Below are positions 10,441 to 20,436 of a stretch of 64,000 nt of DNA, piece after piece (the first letter of the stretch is position 1; each line of letters starts with the position of its first letter). The DNA comes from Syngnathus acus. Its lineage: Eukaryota; Chordata; Actinopteri; Syngnathiformes; Syngnathidae. The stretch is from positions 312,001 to 376,000 of the forward strand of contig NC_051098.1 of the NCBI RefSeq assembly GCF_901709675.1. The letters run 5' to 3'. The notes beneath the pieces are model-generated. The model made no database searches, was not told the origin of the DNA, and was given only the letters and a program-made list of their open reading frames with translations. Both the position numbers and the translations under genes were made by a program.

Positions 10441-11390
10441 CGTTACAGTCACTCCTGTCTCCCTTGTTTTTGTTCAAGGTGACAATGTTAGCATTTCTCA
10501 TGTCCTGTGGGATAGAGCCTTCTTTCCAGCACAGGCATAAGAGCCTGTGTAGTCTATGCAGAAGAGCAGGCTTCCCACATTTGAGGACTTCGGCTGTTAT
10601 CCCATCGGTGCCTGGAGCTTTTCCGCTGGTCAGGCTGTTGATTGCTTTGCTTAGCTCCTCAGTCGTTGGTTCTATGTCGAGCTCTTCCATAACAGGTCGA
10701 TGCCCTACATGCCTGAGGGCTGCATCAGAGACACTGTTGTCCCTGGCATAGAGCTCTGAGTAGTGTTCCACCCAGTGGTCCAGCTGTTTACAGCGGTCAG
10801 CGATGGTTTCTCCCGAAGCTGATTTCAGTGGGGCGATTGTGCCTTTTTGATGCCGTCGAACATGAGTCTGATGTTGCCTGTGTCAGCAGCTGATTGAATG
10901 TTGCTGCAGAGCTGTAGCCAATAGTCATTGGAACAACGTCTAGAGGCTTGTTGAAGTTTCCCCCTAGAAGATTGGAGGGCCTGTAGAGTTTTGGTGTTTG
11001 TAGTATGCTTGTAATTTGTGAGGGCGACGCGTTTTTCTTCGAGGATTGGTGCCAACGTTGTTAAATTGGCATCGAACCAGTCGTTTGGTTTTCCCTGCTT
11101 TTTGCCAAAGACTGACAGGGCCGTGCTGTGTATGGCATCCCTCAAGCCATCCCAGTACTGCTGGGCAGAGCTGGACAGGGGTGGGTTGGGGAGGGAATCT
11201 TCAAAGGCACAGAGGAAGGCTGTAGCTTTGGTTGGGTCGGTTGTTTTGCTGCTGTCGATGCGGGGGGCTCCCTTTGGTTTGGATCTGTGTAGGTTTTTTT
11301 GTCTGTAGTTTGACTCTACAGAGCACAAGGGAGTGGTTTGTGTTGCAGACTGCACTGTGGAGACTAAGTGTTGGAGCGTACACACTCAGT
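10441..11390 (-). pseudogene. LINE linker and N-terminal reverse transcriptase
   Basis: The 10825-11385 frame gives the linker (YWDGLRDAIHSTALSVFGKK, then NDWFDAN, common in fish LINEs). The 10441-10771 frame gives the RT N terminus (GKAPGTDGITAEVLK, then KNKGDRSDCNDY). The protein would have continued across the solo LTR at 9995-10435. Confidence 0.75.
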
Positions 11391-11503
11391 ACGTGGACAG
11401 GTCCCATGGATGTATTGCGGCAGAGAGCCAGGATTCTCTCGGAGACGCCTGTGGGTGATACCACTGCTCCCAGGAGTGTGTTCCTGACAGCGAACCCTAC
11501 TCC

Positions 11504-11700
11504 TTATTCCCTGGTTTCCCCAGGCCCCCCCCGGCAGAAAAAGGCATAGACCTTTTCCTTGAGTGAGGCAGATCCATGGAGTCGTGTTTCCTGGAGGATC
11601 GAGATGTCAATTCTGCGCTTCAGGAGTTCATTGTTTATAACTGCAGTTTTACGGACATCACTAATCTCTTGTAGGTTGTCACTGAGCCCGAGTGTCATAG
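11504..11700 (-). pseudogene. LINE endonuclease, N-terminal remnant
   Basis: The frame reads NNELLKRRIDISILQETRL, the first helix and the I-x-x-L-Q-E-T motif of apurinic-like endonucleases. The Glu is a conserved catalytic residue of this fold. The frame then runs out, and the rest of the endonuclease is missing or scrambled before 11390. Confidence 0.65.
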
Positions 11701-11954
11701 TCCTGACATTCCAGCACCCCAGGCGTAATGCTGGAATCTTCGGTAATTTCTTTGTGTTGCTTGGTGCGTGAATTTACAGCCCACTTGTTAGGATAGATCC
11801 CTGAGCTCCATGCAGCCGATGAAGCAGGCAAGCTGTGGCGGGAAAGCACCTTATTGGCTGGGGGCTGCCCAGCTTGAGGCAGGCGGTAGCTGTCCAATGA
11901 GACCAAACATCTCTCCCACCGTCGGAGGTAGCCCCTGGCGCCCAGACTCTACGC

Positions 11955-12167
11955 CAGGGGTCACCAACTCCGGTCCTCAAGGGCGCCAATCCAGCCTGTT
12001 TTAGGTGCAGCCCTACAACAACACACCTGATTCAAATAATCAGGATCGCTATCAGCCTTAATAGAGCTTGCTGATGAGCTGATCATTTGAATCAGGTGTG
12101 TTGTTGTAGGGCTGCACCTAAAACAGGCTGGATTGGCGCCCTTGAGGACCGGAGTTGGTGACCCCTG
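11955..12167. mobile_element. Palindromic hAT MITE
   Basis: A 213-bp foldback: ~83-bp arms, essentially perfect inverted repeats, beginning CAGGGGTCACCAACTCCGG and ending with its reverse complement, around a ~47-bp loop. CTCTACGC flanks both ends (11947-11954 and 12168-12175), an 8-bp duplication as in hAT. No coding capacity. The spliced-out target reads continuously in the LINE 5-prime region. Confidence 0.93.
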
Positions 12168-12869
12168 CTCTACGCCAATAAGAAAGGGCTTATAACCGGT
12201 AACTGCTAATCTCCCGTGTTGTGTCTCCACTGGTTGGTGGAGCTGGAGTTTCCTCTCCAGTGCACAAGAAGCCTGGGCAAGTTGTATGGAAGCCTTGCAT
12301 TTCCCAGGCAGCAGGGCTCCCCTCTCGGCCTTCCTGTTGTCATCCAAAGGAACGGTGAACCTATACATTTGGCAGCAGGTTGGCTGCAGGAGTTGCCAGA
12401 AAAGTGCTTTTTTAAAACATGAGTCTGCCTAACGGAGTCCAAGACGGGTTTTCTGTCGGGGTTTGCTCCCTTAGCCTTTTCGTTCCAGATGATACCCACA
12501 AGGCAGCGAGGGTGCTATTTATCCCATAGCTGGGACAATGGTTAGCGGACGCCAGGGCATATACACGCGCCGGTGGGCCTGCACATCACGCCTAAGGGCC
12601 CACTGTTCTTCCCCGGTCGATCCCCTGCAATTTGGCCTGGAGCCGCGAGGCACCCAGTTACCGTGTGTGGCCGCGAGGAGGCATACAGAAGTCTTGGCGG
12701 TGGAGAGGCTATGTACCGGCTGAGGAGGCTTACGCACTCGGCTCCTCTTTTCGCCCCCGGAAACAGGGGGCTAGCCGGCGGCAGTAGCTGAAATCAGAAG
12801 GTAGCAAGCAGGAACAAGCATGCAACATGCATTAACTACGAGCACTACAACTACTCCAACACCACTGCA

Positions 12870-12978
12870 CTTCGCATCACATCGCCCTGTGTGGAAGCTC
12901 AAACGCATTTATGTTTTATAATTACTGAAGTCATTTAAAATGTGACACTGTGGCCTACACCAACACTCAATAAAATAC
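12870..12978 (+). mobile_element. PIF/Harbinger interior, second partial copy, left part
   Basis: GTTTTATAATTACTGAAGTC ... ACACTCAATAAAATACTA repeats 8258-8329 at about 90 percent identity. It is cut by the TA-TIR element at 12981 and continues at 15629. Since 8118-8513 already holds this segment, copy A carries a direct duplication on either side of the LINE at 8514-12840. Confidence 0.65.
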
Positions 12979-13970
12979 TACCGTAATTTTCGGACTATAA
13001 GTCGCACCGGAGTATAAGTCGCACCAGCCATAAAATGCCCAAAAAAGTGAAAAAAAACATATATAAGTCGCTCCGGAGTATAAGTCGCATTTTGGGGGGC
13101 AATTTATTCGACAAAATCCAACACCAAGAACAGTCATGAACGAGCAACAACAGGCTAAACGATAGCTATGCTAACGTGACATAAACACAAACTAAGAGCT
13201 GAGAACGGCCCTGACGTAAAATTCAGAGTTATTCAAAAAACTATTACATAAATAACACGTTAATAAAACCATCTGCGTCACTCCAATTCATTAAATCCAT
13301 CAATCGTCCTTTGTCAACAATGCGTGCGCGCCGCTGACGGCTTTTGCACTTAAAAATATTCCACAGGCCCATATAACGATATATAAATTATATATCAAAT
13401 AACTATTATATAAGCAATAATGTTATCAAACCATCTGTGCACTCTAAATCATTAAATCCATCGATCAAATTCCTCGTCCTTTGTCAACATCGCCGCGCGT
13501 GCGCCCTGACGTCAGCCTCGTCGTTATTCCACAGATCTACTATATAACTATATTGTAGCGTTAACAAAGTTCAAGGAAAGACGTGGGTTTGGTAAACGGC
13601 TCTTTATTTAACAAAACAAACTTACAGGCGTGTGGCGGCGTGGACGTCCAGCCACGAAAGGGGACGAGAGCTCCATACGATAGGACCGGGCGTGCGTAGA
13701 AGCCATGACCGAGCCCTATGCACCGTCCTCGGACAGCCAGCCGGCTGAGCGCCAGCCCTCGACTTCCATCCACGGAGCTGAAAGGCAGCTCGGTAGAGTA
13801 GGACCGGGCGTGCGTAAAAGCATTGTCCGAGCACCATCCACCGTCCCTGGACAGCCACCCGGCCGAGCGCCGGCGCCCGACTTCAATCCACGAAAGTGAA
13901 AGAAAGCTGGACGAGTCGATCTTTGTCCTTTATGTAAACAACCGTCGCGCTGCTGACGCGCGACGTCGCG

Positions 13971-14047
13971 TCGCGCTGCTGTCGCGCTGCTGTCGCGCTG
14001 CTGTCGCGCTGCTGTCGCGCTGCTGTCGCGCTGCTGTCGCGCTGCTG
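13971..14047 (+). repeat. 11-bp minisatellite at the foldback centre
   Basis: Seven uninterrupted units of TCGCGCTGCTG, GC-rich and CpG-rich. The same decamer CGCGCTGCTG also occurs at the outer junction of the inverted duplication near 15423 and once in the simple relative (near 35488). Confidence 0.95.
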
Positions 14048-14554
14048 TCGCGCGTCACTCGTCCAGCTTACTTTCACTTTCGTGGATTGAAGTCGGGCGC
14101 CGGCGCTCGGCCGGGTGGCTGTCCAGGGACGGTGGATGGTGCTCGGACAATGCTTTTACGCACGCCCGGTCCTACTCTACCGAGCTGCCTTTCAGCTCCG
14201 TGGATGGAAGTCGAGGCCCGGCGCTCAGCCGGGTGGCTGTCCGAGGACGGTGCATGGGGCTCGGTCATGGCTTCTACGCACGCCCGGTCCTATTGTATGG
14301 AGCTCTCGTCCCCTTCCGTGGCTGGACGTCCACGCCGCCACACGCCTGTAAGTTTGTTTTGTTAAATAAAGAGCCGTTTACCAAACCCACGTCTTTCCTT
14401 GAACTTTGTTAACACTACAATATAGTTATATAGTAGATCTGTGGAATAACGACGAGGCTGACGTCAGGGCGCACGCGCGGCGATGTTGACAAAGGACGAG
14501 GAATTTGATCGATGGATTTAATGATTTAGAGTGCACAGATGGTTTGATAACATT

Positions 14555-15264
14555 TGTTAGGAAAATGTATATAGATATGTTATCATGCGTTCTCTAATCA
14601 ATGCTTTACCGCAATATTACTGCAATATATGCTTGCTGTTTTGCCTTGCTGTTTTTATGATGTACCACAGAAGAGAAAAGGTACGGCTGGGCCAGGAGAG
14701 AGGTTACAGCTGGGTCAGACAGGACGCAGCTGATAACTCAGCAAAAAGAAGACATCTACCGAGACAGTTCCTTCTTAACAAAGACCGCTTTGTTAGACAA
14801 CATGCCTCATTGCTGTCTTGCACTTCAGATGAACCTACAAGTGACCATCAAAGTCTGGGTTTTCCAAGCTATCTTGATCGTTAGATTATGTTTGTGCGTA
14901 TCCAGTAATTAATAACCTAGCTTGTCTCATCCTACACAAGGTCGTAAAACCTCCCTTGCTAGAGCTCAAGGACTTTCTCTTCTCAACTCAAACTCCTTTT
15001 TCTCACGTTCTTATTATTTTGCTTACGAGGCAAAGCCCACGTGCTCCCCCCCTTCCTTTAGGGGCTTTCGTCTCATAATTGTGGGCAGGGCAAATCCAAA
15101 TAAAAAGAGCGGGAGTGTACACAGATATTTAGTGTTGTGAGATTGTTGTAAACTATCTGGACTGCACTCCTCGCGAGAAAAGACTTGATATTCTGTCTCA
15201 CTTGTGATTTGTTTGCTGATGCTCTTCTCTTAATAGTTGTTCAGTCAGCGATTTAAACCTGACA
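14555..15264 (+). mobile_element. Solo LTR (710 bp) with 5-bp target duplication
   Basis: Ends TGTTAGGAAAATG ... AACCTGACA, with ACATT duplicated at 14550-14554 and 15265-15269. An AATAAAAAG signal near 15100 puts the sense on the plus strand. Removing it restores the right arm of the foldback, since GATAACATTATTGC is intact on the left arm. The family differs from the LTR at 9995. The 99-codon frame at 14585 has no recognisable product. Confidence 0.9.
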
Positions 15265-15628
15265 ACATTATTGCTTATATAATAGTTATTTGATATATAA
15301 TTTATATATCGTTATATGGGCCTGTGGAATATTTTTAAGTGCAAAAGCCGTCAGCGGCGCGCACGCATTGTTGACAAAGGACGATTGATGGATTTAATGA
15401 ATTGGAGTGACGCAGATGGTTTCGCGCTGCTGTCGTCACTTGAAATTCAAATTACAGTAATCCCTTGCTACATTGCGGTTCGTTTATCGCGGTTTCATTT
15501 TTTTTTTTTTTTTTTTTTTTGAAATTTTTTGAAAAAAAAAAAACACATATAAGTCGCTCCTGAGTATAAGTCGCCCCCCCACCCAAACTATGAAAAAAAC
15601 CGCGACTTATAGTCCGAAAATTACGGTA

Positions 15629-15905
15629 TTTCAAAACAAACAGTGAGTTCTGCTCACCCAACAGAAAAAAGTAATGCTCTGCATCCCCGTTATTATAAAG
15701 GAAACGCCGTTTGCAAAGAAACATAGTGCTACCGACATACTATGTGGGAATCATTCTTTGGCCTGAGAAAGTTATTAAGATAAATGATACTGTTCAAAGA
15801 ATAGCAGTAGCGATCCAAAAGATATTCTAGAAATGATAAAACGTCTAATCTGGGTCAGAAGATTCTCTCGTGACGTAAAGCGTTTCGAATTATGAAATTA
15901 TGAAA
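15629..15905 (+). mobile_element. PIF/Harbinger interior, second partial copy, right part
   Basis: Continues the Harbinger interior after the foldback element (AACAGTGAGTTCTGCTCACC, GCATCCCCGTTATTATAAAG). From 15770 it holds a first, diverged copy of the transposase N-terminal region on the minus strand, repeated at 16736-16890. The junction with the LINE is near 15905. Confidence 0.6.
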
Positions 15906-15917
15906 TAATAATAATAA

Positions 15918-16735
15918 ACTGGACTGGACTGTTAACACTCAGGCCCTATACAAGAAGGGCCAAAGCAGACTCCACCTGCTGCGCAGACTGAGGTCCTTCG
16001 GAGTGAGGGACGGCCTCCTGAGGACCTTCTATGACTCTGTGGTGGCGTCCGCCATTTTTTATGGGGTGGTCTGCTGGAGCAGCGGCATCACTGCAGCGGA
16101 GAGGAAGAGGCTGGACAAGGTGGTGAAGAAAGCCGGCGCTGTCCTGGGCTGCAGTCTGGACCGGGTGGAGGTGGTGGGGGAGAGGAGGATGGTGGCTAAG
16201 CTGTCCTCCATCGTGGACAATGTCTTCCACCCCCTTCATGAGACTGTCAGAGCCCTGGAGAGCTCCATCAGTGACCGGCTTCGTCACCCACGATGCACCA
16301 CCGAGAGGCATCGCAGGTCCTTCCTCCCTGCTGCCATCAGACTGTACAACCAGGCCGATCACCGTAGCTAACGGACAAAATAACATGCAATAACGTGCAA
16401 TAACCATATGTGCAATCACACTATGTGCAATATCTGTCTACCTCACACTCTTTTACCTGCTTTCTTTGCACTGTTTTTTATTTTTTATTTTTTCTTCACT
16501 TGCACTATTTTTTTTTATCTAATATTTTTTTTTTATCTCCACTGCATATTGTGTATTGTGTATTTTGTATACACTGTCCATATTTTTTAATTATATATAC
16601 CTTCTACTTCTTTAAAATCTTTTACCCCCTTCCCCGCATGCGTGTGTGTGTGTGTATATGTTAAGTGTACTGCTGCTAACAAAGGAGTTTCCCCATTGAG
16701 GGAATAATAAAGGATTATCTTATCTTATCTTATCT
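15918..16735 (+). mobile_element. LINE 3-prime fragment with (TTATC)n tail
   Basis: Coding end about 15934-16371, then a T-rich 3-prime UTR and a GGATTATCTTATCTTATCTT tail. The same LINE, more truncated, is at 45752-46476. The copy separates two similar stretches of Harbinger DNA. Confidence 0.85.
15934..16371 (+). pseudogene. LINE reverse transcriptase, C-terminal part
   Basis: An open frame with LYKKGQSRLHLLRRLRSFG, then RTFYDSVVASAIFYGVVCWS, ERKRLDKVVKKAG and RRSFLPAAIRLYNQADHRS. This is the thumb and tail of a CR1/L2/Rex1-group reverse transcriptase. All catalytic RT blocks lie upstream and are missing. The remaining frame is free of stops, so insertion is fairly recent. Confidence 0.85.
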
Positions 16736-16925
16736 TAAATTATACTGTTCAAGAAAACCAGTAGCGCTCGAAAAGATATTCTTCTAGAAATGATAAAACA
16801 TCTAATCTGTGTTGGAAGATTCTCTCGCGACGTAAAGCGTTCAGAATTATTACAGCTTCGATGTCGATCAGATTTTGAATGAACGGCGAATCCAGAGGGA
16901 AACTCTGATTTATCCATTCCAGAAA
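16736..16925 (-). pseudogene. Harbinger transposase N-terminal remnant (copy A)
   Basis: This is the reverse complement of the better copy at 17059-17235 (shared GATATTCTTCTAGAAATGAT and GACGTAAAGCGTTCAGAATT). Copy A breaks off here at about 16900, and copy B begins in the opposite orientation a few bases further on. Confidence 0.65.
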
Positions 16926-17058
16926 GAGAGGTAACTTAAACTCTGGGTCAGTTACTGCGGTAACTTACTCTGTGAACATAACATGCACGCTGGCAGGTTT
17001 ACTATAAGAGACCCTGAGTTTCAACCTGTCTCCTCCCACACAAAGAAAGCAGTTAATC

Positions 17059-17235
17059 ATGGATTGGCCATTCATTCAAAATCCGATCGACATGGAAGCC
17101 GTAATAATTCTGAACGCTTTACGTCGCGAGAGAATCTTCCGACACAGATTAGATGTTTTATCATTTCTAGAAGAATATCTTTTCGAGCGCTACTGCTTTT
17201 CTTTGAACAGTATAATTTATTTCAATAACCATCTC
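17059..17235 (+). pseudogene. Harbinger transposase, N-terminal fragment
   Basis: ATG at 17059 opens a frame containing IILNALRRERIFRHRLDVLS and then EEYLFERYCFS. This matches the conserved N-terminal helix region of HARBI1-type DDE transposases (R-R-E-R-V-F-R-x-R, then L-x-x-R-Y-R-F). About 57 codons remain, against roughly 350-400 in full proteins, and no catalytic Asp/Glu region follows. The gene converges with the Myb-like gene, the usual Harbinger arrangement. Confidence 0.7.
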
Positions 17236-17245
17236 AGGCTGTGGG

Positions 17246-17312
17246 ATGCCTGATGGTGTAGTGCTACACTCGCCAGTCTTGTGTGCGGGCACCATGAGTT
17301 CGATTCCCACTC
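17246..17312 (+). other. tRNA-like (pol III promoter-like) module inside Harbinger
   Basis: TGATGGTGTAGTGCTACAC (17251-17269) resembles an A box, and GAGTTCGATTCCCAC (17296-17310) is a near-consensus B box at tRNA-like spacing. The same module is at 8444-8512 (inverted) in copy A. No complete cloverleaf is evident. It may be a captured SINE head that predates the duplication of the element. Confidence 0.55.
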
Positions 17313-17672
17313 ACATCAGAGCAAACTTTATGCATAGCACTGTTTTTTTGCAAATAGTGTTTTCTTTATAATATCGGGGATCCAGAGCATTACTTTTTTC
17401 TGTTGGCTGAGCAGAACTCAATGTTTATTTTAAAATAGTATTTTAATTTGTGTTGGTGTAGGCTACAGCGTCACATACTAAATTACTACAATAGGCATAA
17501 AACATAAATGCATTTCTGTCAAGTGTTAATCCACAAAGTGTAGAATTAATTTAGGATGTAGGAAAACACTTTGTTTGAGGTTTAAATTATTTGAAGTAGC
17601 CACTGAATTAATATTTTAGTTTAAATTAATATTGACCTTGTTTAATAGAGTGAGTCCATTTAAAATAATTTA

Positions 17673-18609
17673 CCGTTTTTTTCCGTGTATAATACGCCCC
17701 CATGTATAATACGCACCCTAACAATGGCATGTTGATGCTGGAAAAAAGCCTGTACCCATGTATAATACGCACCCAATTATTATTATTTTTTTTAAATTTA
17801 TTTATTTATTTTTAAAATTTTTTTTTTTTAAGTCCCAATGATCGTCACACACGCAGGGAGGCAATGGGTCCCATTTTTATAGTCTTTGGTATGGTCTTAA
17901 CTAGGCTGGATGTATTTTTTTTGTTGGCGATGATTTCTCCGACTGCCCGTAAAGGCACCACCGCGATCAGATGAAAAGAGAGGAAAGTGACGTGCGGACA
18001 TGTGAAAAAGGCGGCTCTGTATGGGAGAGACGTTGAAGAGGAATAAAAACACCCTTGGAAACCAAAACTTGCCCCTCGTCGTGACTCGGAGCCGCAACAA
18101 ATGTTTCGGATTTGTGTAGGGTACATTGTGACAGCAAACGAGCAGGTGATCGAGCAAGCGTCTGATACGAGAGCATTGCGTTCGTATGGAGCGTGTTTGA
18201 AGTGAACAGCAGAGACGAAAGGAACAAGGCAAAGTGTTGTGAAATAAAATATTACCTGTAATACGCATTTTGTTATTTGCTGATTGTATTAAACTATCAC
18301 ATTCATTGTCAGTCAAGAAGAGAAGAGGACTATTATCCCTTCTTTGATGAAATGACCAGAGCACAGTACAAACACACTATTGTTCTTTCGGTATTTATTC
18401 AACCCACATTCTTTCACAACATGACAAGAAGAGAACAATACATAAATCAATACTCGTACCAGTACCATGATTTTCTTAAAAAAAAAATAAAAAAAATTAA
18501 ATTAAAAATTTTTTTTTTTTTTTTAAATTGTACCCATGTATAATGCGCACCCCAGATTTTAGGACAATAAATTAGTTAAATTTTGCGTATTATACACGGA
18601 AAAAAACGG
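17673..18609. mobile_element. TA-TIR element, family 3 (TATAATACGC type)
   Basis: The ends are CCGTTTTTTTCCGTGTATAA at 17673 and the inverse ending at 18609, with TA outside both (17671-17672 and 18610-18611). The motif TGTATAATACGCACC repeats inside the left end and TGTATAATGCGCACC inside the right. The interior is AT-rich with a deleted SINE. The layout is the same as families 1 and 2. It lies in Harbinger copy B. Confidence 0.85.
17833..17898 (-). mobile_element. Internally deleted SINE
   Basis: The minus strand joins the SINE body segment around ACCAAAGACTATAAAAATGGG directly to its 3-prime end segment GTGTGTGACGATCATTGGGA, skipping the middle ~130 bp of the copies at 5433 and 49850. The tRNA-like head is gone. 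Confidence 0.75.
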
Positions 18610-18611
18610 TA

Positions 18612-18782
18612 ATTAAAATCAAAGTGACGTGCAATCACAGCCTAGCAAAACATGCCTTACTGTTTTGTCCAATGTTTTTATGTTTCATTTTGAGCTGCTT
18701 CCAAGTGCTTTCTTTCTCCTGTTGGATTGCACCTAAATGAAAATCTGATTTCATTCCTACTTAAATTCATAACGATAGGCTA
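18612..18782 (-). mobile_element. PIF/Harbinger copy B, middle segment
   Basis: Reverse complement of 6690-6846 in copy A (TCCTGTTGGATTGCACCTAA, GATAGGCTATGCTACG). It is bounded by the TA-TIR element on the left and by the hAT on the right; Harbinger copy B resumes at 33421. Confidence 0.75.
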
Positions 18783-19077
18783 TGCTACGAAACCGGCCCG
18801 CAAGGAGGTTCGATCAGGCCCGCGTTTGATCAGGCCCGCAGGATATTTTAAAAGTGAAAAAATGCATAAAAGACACGGAATTAATATTTTTAATAATATG
18901 TAATTCATGGATTATCCGCTATGGGGCACACTGTTTTGATCAGAGTAGAAGACAACATTGTTTTGATCAGAGAAGACAGACCCAACACAGCAGACGGTAG
19001 CAATGCGCCAATTGCTGCTTGTTACAACGTTGTTTCTACCCTGGTCTCTACCCCTCCCCGACACCCTCATTCGCCAA

Positions 19078-19168
19078 AATGTCATTATCCAAACGGAGAA
19101 AAGAAGATACGGAGTTGAGAATTTTCAATGAAAAATGGACCACGTCCTATTTATTTATAGATAAGCAT
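19078..19168 (+). pseudogene. hAT transposase, N-terminal segment
   Basis: ATG at 19078 opens M-S-L-S-K-R-R-K-E-D-T-E, then LRIFNEKWTTSYLFI, the typical start of GTF2IRD2/ZBED-like hAT-Charlie transposases. The reading frame runs straight into the LTR element at 19169 and picks up after it at 29026 with PMCLVCLQQ, which fits an uninterrupted gene before insertion. Confidence 0.8.
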
Positions 19169-20265
19169 TGTTGGATTTTGTCCACAATTTAGGGAGCGCT
19201 ATCTGCGCCTCACGGCAAAAGCCATTGCCAATCACCTGTTATCCAATTCACTCACTGCGTGCTCGTTTAATTTCTTCAGATTTAGGAAAATGCAAAGACA
19301 CTGAAGCAGAAATTAGACTTACACAGGTTGGTTGAGTTCAATCATAATTCTTGTTAAGAAAGCTCTGTTTTCAGGAAAGTACAATACAGCGCTGGGCCCT
19401 TCAAGAGCAGAAAGTCTCCATTCAGGAAAGGCAACGTTCAAGGTTCTTTGGTCTGCTTATATTCAGTTGCTCATGCCGGTGTGGGGCGAGTTTGATGGGT
19501 GATGAGTCGTTGGGGTGGGGCGAGTTCGCAGTAGAGTTTGCTTCCATGGGAGTGGGTGCTGGTATGGACGATTCGGTGTGTGTGTGGGGGCTGCCGTCTT
19601 CCATCCTGTCTTTCGGCCTTGGGGATCATCTTTGGCCGAGTCCTTGGCTGTCTCCTTCTGGCACCAGCTGGTTTTATCTCCAAGTGACCTTCCTGTAAAC
19701 ATTCTGCTCCATTCCTACACTGTCGCACCTCATCCATTCGTCATTCTTTCAATTTTGTCATTTTGTACGAAATTATGTGAGCTTTTGGCTGTGACATCAT
19801 CAATTTATTAATGTTCCCTGACGATGCAAAGTTTGTTCTTTTGATACTCCATGTCTTTGCTTACATCATTACATTCTTAGTTTAATCATGCTTCCGCACG
19901 TATCTCTTCTTTGTTAAGCAAAATATTTCCCTCTGTGCAGAGCGTTCAGTAGTAATCGAAAAGCTGGCGTCTCACATTTAGGCGACATATGACGTTTAGT
20001 CAAAACACAAGATATAATCAAGTACTGAACGGTCAAGACGACTCTGGCCGTGTCCATGATTTAGAGAACAAACATCAGGCATGCATTACACAGTTCCTTA
20101 AGGGTCATTAAGCTATTTAGGCAACATATCAAAAGACATTTATTTTGCAGTGCACAGAAATACATATTGAATCGTGAAGTTGTAGCAACCTCTGTTATTA
20201 TCTTATATCAGCGTATATGTTATTGTGGCTAGGCGGGTTTTGTGTCTTTTGACCCTATTCCTTCA
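19169..20265 (-). repeat. LTR (3-prime LTR in element sense)
   Basis: Ends TGTTGGATTTTG ... CCTATTCCTTCA on the plus strand, so TG...CA holds on both strands. By eye it differs from the other LTR at only about three bases (near 19552, 19714 and 20217), i.e. roughly 99.7 percent identity. Frames of up to ~115 codons within it are present in both copies because the LTRs are copies; no product is recognised. Confidence 0.92.
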
Positions 20266-20436
20266 CACCCTCTGTTGACCTCAGTTTAACTGAGGTCACC
20301 AAAAACCCATATGTGTTCGTACTCCCTCTGCCGGCCCACCACGTCCTTCTGTGGAGCCGCTTCAAGTCCCTCTGTGGGGCCGCCAATGAGTGAGAAAAAT
20401 AAATATAGATAAAATTCATACCCAGACATTTGTAAA

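Larger units (their letters stand above)
8514..12840 (-). mobile_element. Degenerate LINE with endonuclease and reverse transcriptase, minus
   Basis: Reading from 12840 down: a 5-prime region, an endonuclease start at 11700, linker and reverse transcriptase (11390-9537) and a C-terminal tail (9490-8686). The 3-prime end is a GAA-repeat tail near 8533. Frames are broken by many stops and frameshifts, and much of the endonuclease is deleted between about 11500 and 11390. It is interrupted by a solo LTR (9995-10435) and a palindromic MITE (11955-12167). The clade is not assigned; the WLGHVCRMEDGRMPKD tail is common in fish and invertebrate LINEs. Confidence 0.75.
13270..15405. repeat. Long inverted repeat inside the foldback element
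   Basis: Left arm about 13270-13918, right arm about 14058-15405 once the solo LTR at 14555-15264 is removed. The arms are ~650 bp and highly similar: for example, GTTCAAGGAAAGACGTGGG at 13570 reappears inverted at 14385-14403. The spacer is ~140 bp and includes the minisatellite. The simple relative at 34462-35652 has only the left-arm order. Confidence 0.88.
12981..15626. mobile_element. Foldback TA-TIR element, family 2 (ACTATAAGTCGC type)
   Basis: The ends are CCGTAATTTTCGGACTATAA at 12981 and the reverse complement at 15626, with TA outside both (12979-12980 and 15627-15628). The empty sites at 8328-8329 and in copy B (near 17440) confirm TA as the duplication. Compared with the simple copy at 34462-35652, its interior has an inverted duplication of most of the left half, a minisatellite at the centre and a solo LTR in the right arm. 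No transposase frame; the GC-rich open frames in the arms are coincidental. Confidence 0.85.
16926..17670 (-). mobile_element. PIF/Harbinger copy B, 3-prime part
   Basis: Read on the minus strand this is the same order as copy A: interior, tRNA-like module, transposase N-terminus, subterminal GTTACC-rich repeats, then an end at about 16918-16930 (CTTTCTGGAATGG-like). Copies A and B are therefore inverted and meet tail to tail. At 17671 a TA-TIR element interrupts. Confidence 0.7.

Noticed and set aside
10825-11550. Plus-strand frames of up to 105 codons
   Set aside because: They are antisense to the LINE linker and endonuclease region.
13823-14365. A 180-codon GC-rich frame
   Set aside because: It runs across both arms and the minisatellite of the foldback element and is Ala/Arg-rich through base composition only.
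15452-15724. A 90-codon minus-strand frame with Lys and Phe runs
   Set aside because: It translates poly-A/poly-T and the TIR of the family 2 element.
19351-19811. Frames of 98-115 codons repeated at 28107-28567
   Set aside because: They lie within the two LTRs, which explains the repetition; no protein motif.
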